A stretch of DNA of 64,000 nt, taken from assembly GCA_019510435.1 (NCBI GenBank), contig JAEKKJ010000013.1, positions 1 through 64,000 on the forward strand. Reading direction: 5' to 3'. Below are positions 16,659 through 25,071 of the stretch, one piece after another. Each line of letters opens with the position of its first letter. Position 1 is the stretch's first letter. The notes under the pieces were generated by a model. The model had not been told where the DNA came from. It did not search any database and worked only from the letters and a program-made list of their open reading frames with translations. A program made the translations under genes and the position numbers. Source of the stretch: Caulobacterales bacterium. Lineage in GTDB: Bacteria > Pseudomonadota > Alphaproteobacteria > Caulobacterales > Caulobacteraceae.

Positions 16659-16685
16659 GGCCGCGACCGGGGGGCGGTCGCGGCC
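16659..16685 (-). terminator. Hairpin with U-tract (minus-strand reading)
   Basis: An 11-bp stem GGCCGCGACCG / CGGTCGCGGCC with a 5-nt loop. Read on the minus strand it is followed by CTCTTTTTT, the form of an intrinsic terminator. It would back up the terminator closer to oprP and may also stop plus-strand readthrough from the phosphoesterase gene. Confidence 0.65.
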
Positions 16686-16791
16686 GTGCGGCCTCGGGTG
16701 GCCGATCTGAAGCAATATACGAGGGGTCTACGCACGCGACGCTAGCCGCGGCGCATGTCGCTGCGGTGACGGTCCTGCGACGGCGCAAGAA

Positions 16792-16823
16792 AAAGCCGCC
16801 GCGGGGGAGGCCGCGGCGGCTTT
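16792..16823 (-). terminator. Intrinsic terminator of oprP
   Basis: A perfect 13-bp stem AAAGCCGCCGCGG / CCGCGGCGGCTTT with a 6-nt loop sits about 21 bp after the oprP stop codon. On the minus strand the stem runs into TTTTTCTTG. Confidence 0.88.
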
Positions 16824-16844
16824 GGCAGTTGGAGGGGAGAACTC

Positions 16845-18497
16845 TTAGAAGGCGTACTGCGCCCGGCCGGCGATGGCGTTGTAGGTCTGGCCGATCTGCA
16901 CGCCGGCGCCGTTCAGGCGGTCGATCTTGACGTGCTGGACGTCGAACATCAGGCGCATGGACGGGTTCAGGTACCAGTTGAGGCCGACGCTGTAGATCTT
17001 CTGCTCGCCGCCGCGGATCGCGCCGGTGGTGGCCAGCGGCGTCGTGCCCTGGGCGCCTTCCCTGTAATTGAGGTCCAGGTCGGAGTAGCGGGCCGCCACT
17101 TCCCACGTGCCCCAGGTGCCGGCCGCCGGGTTGAAGTTGTAGTTCATCTTCGGCGCGTCGAAGCGGGCCTCGGCCGGGTTGTACGGGCGGTTCTCGCCGG
17201 TCAGCACCCAGACGCCTTGCACGTACCAGCCCTTGAAGTGCGGGTCGGGCAGGGTGGAGTTGCGACGGTCGATCTTGTAGCGGAAGTACTCGCCTTCGAC
17301 GAGGAACGGGCCGCTGCTCACGCCGGCTTCGCCGCCGAGCACCGAGGCGTTCTGGGCGTCGATGCCGCCGGTGTCGACCAGGCGCGTGCCGTCGATGCGC
17401 AGTTCCGGACGGTCACGCAGCTGGATCGGGTAGCGCGGGTTGGCCGCGGCGCCGGCGTCGTTCGGCTGGGTCACGTACTGGGCGTTCACCCCGAAGTGGG
17501 CTTGCCAGTTGGTGCTGTCGAACGGGGCGATGGCCACGCGGCCGATCCAGGCGGTCTGCTCGTCGCTGGGCTGGGTGGCGAAGCCCCCGGCCGAGTTCAC
17601 GCTGCTGACCGTGTTGCCGGTCAGGGCCGTGGAGACGAACCAGCGTGCGGCGATGCCCGCGTCGCCTTCGCCGATGATCCCGTTGCCGAACAGCTGGACG
17701 GCGCTGCGGCTGTCGCCGGCGGCGACGTTACGCGCCACTTCGGCCGGGGCCGGGCGCTCGAGCAGCGGCATCTGGCTGGTGGAGACCGCCGCCGCCAGGC
17801 CGATGTTCGGCTCGAAGGCGCCGACCCGCAGCTTCCAGGGCTTGAAGCCGCTGTACTGCGCCCAGGCTTCCTGGATGTGGCCCGCGTCCTCGGTGCCCGA
17901 CCCGCCGAACTCGTAGATCAGGGCGTAGTCGAAGTCCTTGAACAGCTTGCCGTCGATGCCGAAGCGGGCGCGGCGGAAGTTGGTGCCGTCGTTGAGGTCG
18001 CGGTTGCTCACCGCCGAGCCCAGGTTGTGCTTCTGGAAGTACTTGCCGCCGTCGAACATCACGATGGCGCGCACGTTGGCCGTGAAGCGGCCGTCGGACG
18101 AGGCCAGGGCCGGCTTGCCGTTGGGCAGGGTCACCACGACCGGCGGGGGCGGCGGCGACTTCAGGGTGATGATGTCGGCGTCGACGCTGGCCTGCTGGGT
18201 CTTCATCTCGGCCAGCTGGGCGGCCATGGCGTCGAGCTGCTGCTGGATGGCCGAGAGCTTGGTGTCCTCGTGGCCGGCGGTCTTCATGGCGTCCAGCTGG
18301 GCGCGCATGTCGTCGAGTTCGCGCTGCATGGCCTGGAGCTTGCTCTCGCTGGCCGCGGCGGCCGCGGAACCCTTGGCCTTGGCCAGCACGGCGTCCGCGC
18401 CTGGCGCGGCGAGCGCGGCGCTCGACACGCCGCAAAGCAGCATCCCCGACAGCCCGGCGTACAGCCACGCGGGCGCGCGCTTGGATGACATCCCCAT
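16845..18497 (-). CDS. Phosphate-selective OprP/OprO-type porin
   Basis: An outer-membrane beta-barrel of the Porin O/P family for phosphate or polyphosphate uptake. It has 550 residues from the chosen ATG at 18497. After a signal peptide (APAWLYAGLSGMLLCGVSS...ALA), residues ~30-95 form a predicted coiled coil (MQRELDDMRAQLDAMK; LSAIQQQLDAMAAQLAEMK). The barrel begins at FTANVRAIVMFDGGKYF and ends in a terminal Phe (GRAQYAF). The start has an AAGAGGGG ribosome-binding site and leaves 88 bp for a promoter with a Pho box. An in-frame ATG at 18578 is too close to that box to be likely. It is divergent from pstS. Confidence 0.92.
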   Translation of the reverse strand: MGMSSKRAPAWLYAGLSGMLLCGVSSAALAAPGADAVLAKAKGSAAAAASESKLQAMQRELDDMRAQLDAMKTAGHEDTKLSAIQQQLDAMAAQLAEMKTQQASVDADIITLKSPPPPPVVVTLPNGKPALASSDGRFTANVRAIVMFDGGKYFQKHNLGSAVSNRDLNDGTNFRRARFGIDGKLFKDFDYALIYEFGGSGTEDAGHIQEAWAQYSGFKPWKLRVGAFEPNIGLAAAVSTSQMPLLERPAPAEVARNVAAGDSRSAVQLFGNGIIGEGDAGIAARWFVSTALTGNTVSSVNSAGGFATQPSDEQTAWIGRVAIAPFDSTNWQAHFGVNAQYVTQPNDAGAAANPRYPIQLRDRPELRIDGTRLVDTGGIDAQNASVLGGEAGVSSGPFLVEGEYFRYKIDRRNSTLPDPHFKGWYVQGVWVLTGENRPYNPAEARFDAPKMNYNFNPAAGTWGTWEVAARYSDLDLNYREGAQGTTPLATTGAIRGGEQKIYSVGLNWYLNPSMRLMFDVQHVKIDRLNGAGVQIGQTYNAIAGRAQYAF

Positions 18498-18585
18498 AGT
18501 AGAAACCCCTCTTGGGTCGCCCGTTGCGGCGACTTCGACGGGGCTGGTCTCTAGGCTCCGATTGCGACGGTGCGGCAAAGCTGCG

Positions 18586-18603
18586 GAGACAGATTTGTGA
18601 CGG
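18586..18603 (-). promoter_or_regulatory. PhoB box upstream of oprP-like porin
   Basis: On the minus strand the sequence reads CCGTCAC, AAAT, CTGTCTC: two half-sites 11 nt apart. The box lies 88 bp upstream of the porin ATG and back to back with the pstS box. Confidence 0.72.
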
Positions 18604-18620
18604 CGCCCGTTCGGCTGTCA

Positions 18621-18649
18621 CTGTCACAAAACTGCGGTGAAACCGTCGC
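18621..18649 (+). promoter_or_regulatory. Triple PhoB box upstream of pstS
   Basis: Half-sites CTGTCAC (18621), CTGCGGT (18632) and CCGTCGC (18643) are spaced exactly 11 nt apart with A-rich linkers. The GTACAC downstream is a possible -10. The pstS ATG is at 18726. Confidence 0.75.
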
Positions 18650-18725
18650 TTGAAGTTCGCACGGCCTCCGTACACCGGCCCTCGACCCGGCGCGGGAACC
18701 TGCGCCACACGACGAGGGGGTTTCC

Positions 18726-19763
18726 ATGTTCAAACGCTACCTGACCGCGATCGCCGCGGTCCTTTCCCTGGCTGGCGCGGGCGCCGCCCAGGCGGCCGAT
18801 ATCTCGGGCGCTGGCGCGACCTTCCCGGCGCCCGTCTACGCCAAGTGGGCCGAGGCCTACCAGGCCCAGACCGGCAACCGCCTGAACTACCAGGCCATCG
18901 GCTCCGGCGGCGGGATCAAGCAGATCGGCGCCTCCACCGTCGACTTCGGCGCCACCGACAAGCCGCTGAAGCCGGATGACCTGGCCGCCGGCGGCCTGGC
19001 CATGTTCCCGACCGTGATCGGCGGCGTGGTGCCGGTGATGAACCTGCCGGGCATCAAGGCCGGCGAGGTCAAGCTGACCGGTCCGCAACTGGCCGACATC
19101 TATCGCGGCGTGATCAAGCGCTGGGACGACCCGCTGCTCGCCAAGACCAACCCGGGCGTGAAGCTGCCGGCCATGCCGATCACCGTCGTGCACCGCTCTG
19201 ACGGCTCGGGCACCAGCTTCGTCTTCACCACCTACCTCTCGATGAAGGCGGCCCACTGGGCCAGCGAGGTCGGCGCCAACGACAGCGTCAAGTGGCCGAC
19301 CGGCCTGGGCGGCAAGGGCAACGACGGCGTCGCGGCCTATGTGAAGCAGACCCCGGGCGCCATCGGCTACGTCGAGTACGCCTACGCCAAGCAGAACGGC
19401 ATGACCTACGCCCTGATGCAGAACAAGGCCGGCAAGTTCGTCACGCCGGACGCCGCGAACTTCAAGGCGGCCGCCGCCAACGCCAACTGGAAGGCCGCGC
19501 CGGGCTTCTACCTGCTGCTGCTGGACCAGCCGGGCGCCGACGCCTGGCCGATCACGGCCGCCACCTTCATCCTGGTGCACACCAAGCAGGAAGACGCCGC
19601 CAAGGGCCGCAACGTCCTGGCCTTCTTCGACTGGTGCTACAAGAACGGCGACGCCGCCGCTGCCCAGCTGGACTACGTCCCGCTGCCGGCCGCTGTGAAG
19701 GACCTGGTGCGGGCCTCCTGGAGCAAGGTGGTCAGCCCGGACGGCAAGCCCGTCTACAAGTAG
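18726..19763 (+). CDS. pstS: Periplasmic phosphate-binding protein PstS
   Basis: The high-affinity phosphate receptor for the PstCAB transporter. 345 residues. The signal peptide ends AAQAAD. The mature protein starts with DISGAGATFPAPVYAKWAEAY, and the phosphate-contact segments are GSGGGIKQI, FGATDKPL and HRSDGSGTSFVFT. It is separated from pstCAB by the divergent pit pair and has its own triple Pho box, so it can be expressed at a level independent of the permease. An ACGAGGGGGTTTCC ribosome-binding site precedes the ATG. Confidence 0.97.
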   Translation: MFKRYLTAIAAVLSLAGAGAAQAADISGAGATFPAPVYAKWAEAYQAQTGNRLNYQAIGSGGGIKQIGASTVDFGATDKPLKPDDLAAGGLAMFPTVIGGVVPVMNLPGIKAGEVKLTGPQLADIYRGVIKRWDDPLLAKTNPGVKLPAMPITVVHRSDGSGTSFVFTTYLSMKAAHWASEVGANDSVKWPTGLGGKGNDGVAAYVKQTPGAIGYVEYAYAKQNGMTYALMQNKAGKFVTPDAANFKAAAANANWKAAPGFYLLLLDQPGADAWPITAATFILVHTKQEDAAKGRNVLAFFDWCYKNGDAAAAQLDYVPLPAAVKDLVRASWSKVVSPDGKPVYK

Positions 19764-19787
19764 GCGCTTCGATCGCAGATCGGACGG

Positions 19788-19817
19788 ATGGCCGGCTCCC
19801 TGACGGGGGCCGGCCAT
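19788..19817. terminator. Bidirectional hairpin between pstS and pit
   Basis: A 13-bp stem (ATGGCCGGCTCCC against GGGGGCCGGCCAT, one G-U pair) with a TGAC tetraloop lies between the convergent stop codons. There is no long T-run, so termination is inferred from stem strength and position. Confidence 0.72.
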
Positions 19818-19824
19818 TCCGCGT

Positions 19825-20829
19825 TCAGAGCGCCCGGTCGGCGAGCCGCGCCAGGCTGTAGAACAGCGCCGCGACCAGGGCGGAGGCGGGCAGGGTGATC
19901 ACCCAGGCCCAGACGATGTTCGAAGCCACGTTCCAGCGCACCGCCGAGGTCCGCCGCGCCGCCCCGACCCCGACGATGGCGCCGGTGATGGTGTGGGTCG
20001 TGGAGATCGGCACGCCGATGTAGGTGGCCAGGAAGATGGTGAGCGCCCCGCCGGTCTCCGCGCAGAACCCCTGTTGCGGTGACAGGCGGGTGATCTTCGA
20101 GCCCATGGTGTGGACGATGCGCCAGCCGCCCATCAGCGTGCCGAGCCCCAGAGCCGCCTGGCAGCTCAGCACCACCCACAGTGGCACGTGGAACGGGCCC
20201 GACAGCTGGCCGTGCGCATAGAGCAGGACGGCGATCACCCCCATGGTCTTCTGCGCGTCGTTGCCGCCGTGGCCTAGGGAGAACAGGGCCGCCGAGACGA
20301 ACTGCAGCCTGCGGAAGGTGGCGTCGGCAAACGCCGGGGTCGCCCGTACGAACGACCACGAGACGATCAGCACCAGCACCAGGGCCAGGGCAAAGCCCAG
20401 CGCCGGCGAGACCACGATGCCGGCCACGGTCTTCCAGACCCCGCTCCAGACCACGCCGTTCAGGCCGGCCTTGGCGATGCCGGCGCCGAGGAGGCCGCCG
20501 ATCAGGGCGTGCGAAGAGGACGACGGGATCCCCACCAGCCAGGTGATGATGTTCCAGGTGATCGCGCCGCCCAGGGCGCCGAAGATCACCGCGTCCGAGA
20601 TGATGTTGGCCGAGATGATGCCCTTGCCCACCGTCGAGGCCACGTGCAGGCCGAAGAACAGGAAGGCGATGAAGTTGAAGAACGCCGCCCAGACCACGGC
20701 CCAGCGCGCCGACAGCACCCGGGTCGAGACGATGGTGGCGATGGAGTTGGCGGCGTCGTGCAGGCCGTTCAGGAAGTCGAACGACAGCGCGACGGCCACG
20801 AGACAGATGAGCAGGACGCCCGAATCCAT
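19825..20829 (-). CDS. pit: Low-affinity inorganic phosphate transporter, Pit family
   Basis: A proton- or cation-coupled metal-phosphate symporter in the inner membrane. 334 residues with about ten hydrophobic segments and the PHO4 signatures near both ends: FDFLNGLHDAANSIATIVSTR at the start and STTHTITGAIVGVGAARR near residue 285, plus GHGGNDAQKTMGVI in the middle. It follows the PhoU-like DUF47 gene by 18 bp, the usual pit operon arrangement. No Pho box is visible before this operon on the minus strand, in keeping with a constitutive low-affinity route. Confidence 0.95.
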   Translation of the reverse strand: MDSGVLLICLVAVALSFDFLNGLHDAANSIATIVSTRVLSARWAVVWAAFFNFIAFLFFGLHVASTVGKGIISANIISDAVIFGALGGAITWNIITWLVGIPSSSSHALIGGLLGAGIAKAGLNGVVWSGVWKTVAGIVVSPALGFALALVLVLIVSWSFVRATPAFADATFRRLQFVSAALFSLGHGGNDAQKTMGVIAVLLYAHGQLSGPFHVPLWVVLSCQAALGLGTLMGGWRIVHTMGSKITRLSPQQGFCAETGGALTIFLATYIGVPISTTHTITGAIVGVGAARRTSAVRWNVASNIVWAWVITLPASALVAALFYSLARLADRAL

Positions 20830-20847
20830 GATCCTGGAGCCTGCCGC

Positions 20848-21492
20848 CTAGAGGTGTTCGATCAGCACGCCGCTGATCCGGTTGGCCACGTCCTCGAAGC
20901 GGTCCACCACCTTCTCCAGGTGGTCGTAGATGTCAGCGCCGACGATATAGGCCATCGGGTCGGCCCGGCCGGGGCCGCGATACAGCGCCGCCACCCCCTT
21001 GTCGTACAGCTGATCCGATTCCTCCTCCAAGCGTGTGACCTGCTCGGTGAGGCTGTTCAGTCGGCCGGCGTTGGCGCGCATCGAGCGCAGGAGGGGCACC
21101 GCCTCGGCGGTGAGGTCGGCGGTCTTGACGATGATGTCGCCCAGCTCGCGCATGTGCGGCTGGAACTCGCGCTGTTCGAACAGGGCGGTGACCTTGGCCG
21201 TCTTGTGCATCTGGTCGATAGCGTCGTCCATCGAGGTGATCAGGTCGATGATGTCGGCGCGGTCGAAGGGGGTGATGAAGGTGCGGCGCACGGCCAGCAT
21301 CACCTCGCGGGTGATCTCGTCGGCGACGCCTTCGTGGCGGGCGACCTCGGCGCAGTGGTTGGGCGTTTCCGGGCCGCCCTGCAGCAGCGCCTGCAGCGAG
21401 CGCGCGCCTGCCGTCAGCGTCGCCGCATGGTTCTCGAACAGGTCGAAGAAGCGCCCGTCCTTGGGCATCAGGGCCTGGAACCAGTTCAGCAT
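20848..21492 (-). CDS. PhoU-like DUF47 protein, Pit accessory
   Basis: A 214-residue all-helical protein of the TIGR00153/DUF47 family, distantly related to PhoU and almost always found with Pit transporters. Visible segments are FFDLFENHAATLTAGARSLQALL, RHEGVADEITREVML, FITPFDRADIIDLITSMDDAID and YDHLEKVVDRFEDVANRIS. I start it at 21492, where AAGAGGTCCC forms a good ribosome-binding site. An earlier ATG at 21528 adds a basic 12-residue tail with no ribosome-binding site. It precedes pit and is divergent from pstC. Confidence 0.92.
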   Translation of the reverse strand: MLNWFQALMPKDGRFFDLFENHAATLTAGARSLQALLQGGPETPNHCAEVARHEGVADEITREVMLAVRRTFITPFDRADIIDLITSMDDAIDQMHKTAKVTALFEQREFQPHMRELGDIIVKTADLTAEAVPLLRSMRANAGRLNSLTEQVTRLEEESDQLYDKGVAALYRGPGRADPMAYIVGADIYDHLEKVVDRFEDVANRISGVLIEHL

Positions 21493-21553
21493 GGGACCTC
21501 TTGTGGGCAACGTTCGGGGCCGCGCCACGGCTCCATAGCGCGGCCGTAGCGCA

Positions 21554-21593
21554 CCGTCATCGAAGTGTCACGCAACTGTCGTCCACGCGTCAT
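21554..21593 (+). promoter_or_regulatory. Four-half-site PhoB box upstream of pstC
   Basis: CCGTCAT (21554), GTGTCAC (21565), CTGTCGT (21576) and GCGTCAT (21587) occur at exact 11-nt spacing, the longest array in the window. The pstC ATG is at 21690, which leaves a ~95-bp leader. Confidence 0.82.
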
Positions 21594-21689
21594 GGCCCCC
21601 GCGTAGAGGACCATCAAGATCGCGCACGTCCGGAGGTGGGGCTTGGACGAGACACACACCCGCGGTCACCGGATCGGATCGACCGCTCG

Positions 21690-22652
21690 ATGACCGCCCT
21701 TGCCGATACGCCAACCACCGCTCCCGCGCGCACCGCGCGTGGCGTGGCCCTGGACAAGCTGTTCGAAGCGCTGTGCTTCGGCGCGGCGACGCTGCTGCTC
21801 GCCGCCCTTGGAGGCCTCGTGGTCTCGCTGGTGATCGGCGGCTGGCCAGCCTTCGCCAAGTTTGGCCTGACCTTCTTCGTCAGCGCCGAGTGGGACCCGG
21901 TCCAGGAGATCTACGGCGCCGCCGGCGCGGTGGTCGGCACCCTGGTCAGCGCGGGCCTGGCCCTGCTGTTCGCCCTGCCGCTGGCCCTGGGCGTGGCGAT
22001 CTTCCTGGTGGAGCTTTGCCCGCCGATGCTGCGCCGGCCGATCGGCACGGCGGTGGAGCTGCTCGCCGGCATCCCCTCGATCGTCTACGGCATGTGGGGC
22101 CTCTTCGCCTTCGCGCCGTGGTTCGCCAAGCACATCCAGCTGCCGATCATGATGTCGGCCAAGCCCGGCACGATCTGGGAGACGATCACCAGCGGCGTGC
22201 CCAACGGCGCCGGCATCCTGACCGCCTCCATCGTGCTGGCGATCATGATCCTGCCGTTCATCTCGGCGACCATGCGCGAGCTGCTGCTGACCATCCCGGC
22301 CCAGGTGCGCGAGAGCGCCTACGGCCTGGGCTCGACCACCTTCGAGGTGATCCGCAAGGTCAGCCTGCCCTATGTGCGCACGGGCGCCATCGGGGCGGTC
22401 ATGCTGGGGCTGGGCCGCGCCCTGGGCGAGACCATGGCGGTGACCTTCATCATCGGCAACGCCCATGGCTTCCCGACCTCGATCTTCGCCTCGGGATCCA
22501 CCATCGCCTCGACCATCGCCAACGAGTTCGCCGAGGCCACGGGCAAGCTGCACACCGCCTCGCTGATCGCCCTGGGGCTGGTGCTGTTCGTCATCACCTT
22601 CACCGTGCTGGCGCTGGCGCGCCTGCTCATCGGACGGCAGGCGCACGCATGA
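21690..22652 (+). CDS. pstC: Phosphate ABC transporter permease PstC
   Basis: One of the two inner-membrane channel subunits of the Pst importer. 320 residues, about six membrane helices. The permease motif is IPAQVRESAYGLGSTTFEV...PYVRTGAIGAVMLG with GRALGETMAVTF. The ATG at 21690 is chosen because it keeps a normal PstC N-terminus. An in-frame GTG at 21636 has its ribosome-binding site overlapping the start. A TTG at 21643 with a clear GGAGG site opens a 16-codon frame ending as ATGA on this start, a possible translational leader. It overlaps pstA by 4 bp. Confidence 0.94.
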   Translation: MTALADTPTTAPARTARGVALDKLFEALCFGAATLLLAALGGLVVSLVIGGWPAFAKFGLTFFVSAEWDPVQEIYGAAGAVVGTLVSAGLALLFALPLALGVAIFLVELCPPMLRRPIGTAVELLAGIPSIVYGMWGLFAFAPWFAKHIQLPIMMSAKPGTIWETITSGVPNGAGILTASIVLAIMILPFISATMRELLLTIPAQVRESAYGLGSTTFEVIRKVSLPYVRTGAIGAVMLGLGRALGETMAVTFIIGNAHGFPTSIFASGSTIASTIANEFAEATGKLHTASLIALGLVLFVITFTVLALARLLIGRQAHA

Positions 22653-23533
22653 CCGCCGCGACCAACACCCCGGGCCTGCGCGTTTCGCGCCGCATCTCGG
22701 AATACGCCTTCCTTATCTTCTGCTGGGCGGCGACGGCCGTGGCGCTGCTGTTCCTGGCCGCCATCCTCTTCGCCCTCCTGAAGCAGGGGCTCGGCGGCTT
22801 CCTGAAGCCGGACGGCCATGGCCTGGACCTCGACATCTTCACCCGCTCCACGCCGGCCCCCGGGTCGCAGGGCGGCCTGCTGAACGCCATCCTGGGCTCG
22901 ATCATGATGTGCGTCGTCGCCATGGTCGGCGCGGTGGCCATCGGCGTCATGGCCGGCACCTGGCTGTCGGAGTTCGCGGGCGAGAGCCGCTACGGCAAGG
23001 TGATCCGGTTCCTGAACGACGTGCTGCTCTCCGCGCCGTCGATCCTGGTGGGCCTCTTCGTCTATGAGATCCTGGTGGCGCCGCTGAAGGGCTTCTCGGG
23101 CCTCGCCGGCTCGGTGGCGCTGGCGCTGCTGGCCGCCCCGGTGATCACCCGCACCACCGAGGACGTGCTGCGCCTGCAGCCGACGGCCCTGCGCGAGGCC
23201 AGCGTGGCGCTGGGCGCCCCGGTCTGGAAGACCATCTGGTCGGTGATCTGGAAGTCGGCCCAGGGCGGCATGCTGACCGGCGCCCTGCTGGCCTTCGCCC
23301 GCATCAGCGGCGAGACCGCGCCGCTGCTGTTCACGGCGCTGAACAACCAGTTCCTCAGCCTGGACCTCACCAAGCCCACCGCCAACCTGCCGGTGGTGAT
23401 CTTCAACTATGCCCTGTCGGCGTACGACGACTGGCGCCGCCTGGCCTGGGCCGGGGCGCTGCTCATCGCCGCCACCGTGCTGACGGTGACCGTCGTCGCG
23501 CGTATCCTCGCCCGGGAGCCCCGCCGCTCATGA
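22649..23533 (+). CDS. pstA: Phosphate ABC transporter permease PstA
   Basis: The second channel subunit of the Pst importer. 294 residues with about six helices. The permease loop reads [21 protein letters not shown] with [14 protein letters not shown], and [17 protein letters not shown] is the family-typical helix. The start overlaps the pstC stop (ATGA) and the stop overlaps the pstB start (ATGA), so the three are translationally coupled. Confidence 0.94.
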   Translation: MTAATNTPGLRVSRRISEYAFLIFCWAATAVALLFLAAILFALLKQGLGGFLKPDGHGLDLDIFTRSTPAPGSQGGLLNAILGSIMMCVVAMVGAVAIGVMAGTWLSEFAGESRYGKVIRFLNDVLLSAPSILVGLFVYEILVAPLKGFSGLAGSVALALLAAPVITRTTEDVLRLQPTALREASVALGAPVWKTIWSVIWKSAQGGMLTGALLAFARISGETAPLLFTALNNQFLSLDLTKPTANLPVVIFNYALSAYDDWRRLAWAGALLIAATVLTVTVVARILAREPRRS

Positions 23534-24339
23534 ACGCCCAGCTGGAAGCCATGCCCGAGACTGCGATCCTGGATCTTCCACCCGAGGTGGTGAAGCTGGC
23601 GATCAAGGACCTGAACTTCTTCTATGGGTCCAAGCAGGCGCTGTTCGGGGTCGAGGTCGCCTTCGCGGCCAATGCGGTGACGGCGCTGATCGGCCCGTCC
23701 GGCTGCGGCAAGTCCACTCTGCTGCGCACCCTGAACCGCATCTACAGCCTCTATCCCGGCCAGAAGGCCACGGGCCAGGTGCTGCTGGACGGCGAGGACG
23801 TGCTGGCTCCGCGGGTGAACGTGGCGGCCCTGCGCGCCCGCATCGGCATGGTGTTCCAGAAGCCGACCCCGTTCCCGATGTCGATCTTCGACAACGTGGC
23901 CTATGGCGTGCGGCTCTACGAGAAGATCGGCAAGGCCGACCTCGAGGCCCGGGTCGAGGACAGCCTGCGTCGCGCCGCCCTGTGGGAAGAGGTCAAGGAC
24001 AAGCTGCACCAGTCGGGCCTCAGCCTGTCCGGCGGCCAGCAGCAGCGCCTGTGCGTGGCGCGCGGCATCGCCGTGAAGCCGGAGGTGCTGCTGCTGGACG
24101 AGCCGGCGTCTGCGCTGGACCCGATCTCCACGGCGCGTCTCGAGGAGACCATCGCCGAGCTGAAGAGCGACTACACCATCGTCATCGTCACCCACAACAT
24201 GGGCCAGGCGGCGCGCCTCTCCGACCACACCGGCTTCATGTACCTGGGCAAGCTGGTGGAGTTCGGCGAGACCGAACAGCTCTTCACCAATCCGGTCACC
24301 GACCGGGCGCGCGACTACATCACCGGCCGGTTCGGGTAG
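23530..24339 (+). CDS. pstB: Phosphate ABC transporter ATPase PstB
   Basis: The cytoplasmic ATPase that powers PstCA. 269 residues. Walker A is [16 protein letters not shown] near residue 56, the Q-loop is [21 protein letters not shown], the signature is [16 protein letters not shown], Walker B is [13 protein letters not shown] and the H-switch is [16 protein letters not shown]. The FPMSI(F/Y)DN string is characteristic of PstB. It is followed 8 bp later by phoU2. Confidence 0.97.
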   Translation: MNAQLEAMPETAILDLPPEVVKLAIKDLNFFYGSKQALFGVEVAFAANAVTALIGPSGCGKSTLLRTLNRIYSLYPGQKATGQVLLDGEDVLAPRVNVAALRARIGMVFQKPTPFPMSIFDNVAYGVRLYEKIGKADLEARVEDSLRRAALWEEVKDKLHQSGLSLSGGQQQRLCVARGIAVKPEVLLLDEPASALDPISTARLEETIAELKSDYTIVIVTHNMGQAARLSDHTGFMYLGKLVEFGETEQLFTNPVTDRARDYITGRFG

Positions 24340-24347
24340 GGGACGTC

Positions 24348-25019
24348 ATGGACCAGCATACCATCACGGCGATCGACGCCGACCTGGACGGGCTGTCCCA
24401 CGCCGTGGCCGCCATGGGCGACCTGGCCGTCGCCCAGGTGAAGGCCGCCATCGACGTCTTCGTACGCTACGACCTGGCGGACGCGGCCAAGGTGGTCCGC
24501 GGCGACGACGCCCTGGACCTGCAGGACGCCGAGATCGAGCGCAACGCCGTGCGCTTCATCGCCCTGCGCCAGCCGGTGGCCGACGACCTGCGCCGCCCGA
24601 TCGCGGCGATGAAGATCGCCATGCAGCTGGAGCGCGCCGGGGACCTGGCCAAGAACATCGCCAAGCGGGTGGGGCGCATGGAAGCCGCCGCCAGCGAGGC
24701 CCAGGCGGCCTCGATCGCCGAGTTGGGCCGCATGGCCGCCGACCGGCTGGCCGCGGTGGTGAACGCCTTCCGCGAACGCAACGCCCAGGGCGCCTACACC
24801 GTCTGGCTGAAGGACACCGAGATCGACGAGCGCCACGATGGCGTGCTGCGCGAGATCGTCGCCGGCATGGTGTCCGAGCCGTCCAGCGTCAGCGACTCCA
24901 CCCACCTTCTGTTCATCGCCAAGAACCTCGAGCGGATCGGCGACCACGCCACCAACATCGCCGAGCTGGTGCACTACCAGATCACCGGCCAGGACCTCGA
25001 GGACCGCCCCAAGCTGTAG
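24348..25019 (+). CDS. phoU: Phosphate signalling protein PhoU (second copy)
   Basis: A second full-length PhoU (223 residues) with both helical repeats: MKIAMQLERAGDLAKNIAKRVG and LFIAKNLERIGDHATNIAEL. It occupies the classical position after pstB and starts 8 bp after its stop. Compared with the copy upstream of phoB, the repeat motifs are near-identical but the linking helices differ, so this is an old paralogue and not a recent duplicate. Being in the pst operon, it is probably the copy that senses the transporter. Confidence 0.94.
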   Translation: MDQHTITAIDADLDGLSHAVAAMGDLAVAQVKAAIDVFVRYDLADAAKVVRGDDALDLQDAEIERNAVRFIALRQPVADDLRRPIAAMKIAMQLERAGDLAKNIAKRVGRMEAAASEAQAASIAELGRMAADRLAAVVNAFRERNAQGAYTVWLKDTEIDERHDGVLREIVAGMVSEPSSVSDSTHLLFIAKNLERIGDHATNIAELVHYQITGQDLEDRPKL

Positions 25020-25071
25020 GCGCTTCCGCCGCCGCCGGACTCCTGCCATCCGGGGTAGGACAGGAGGGGCC

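Noticed and set aside
18498..18578. Longer oprP start at 18578
   Set aside because: It would lie 7 bp from the Pho box, leave no promoter space, and bury the signal peptide.
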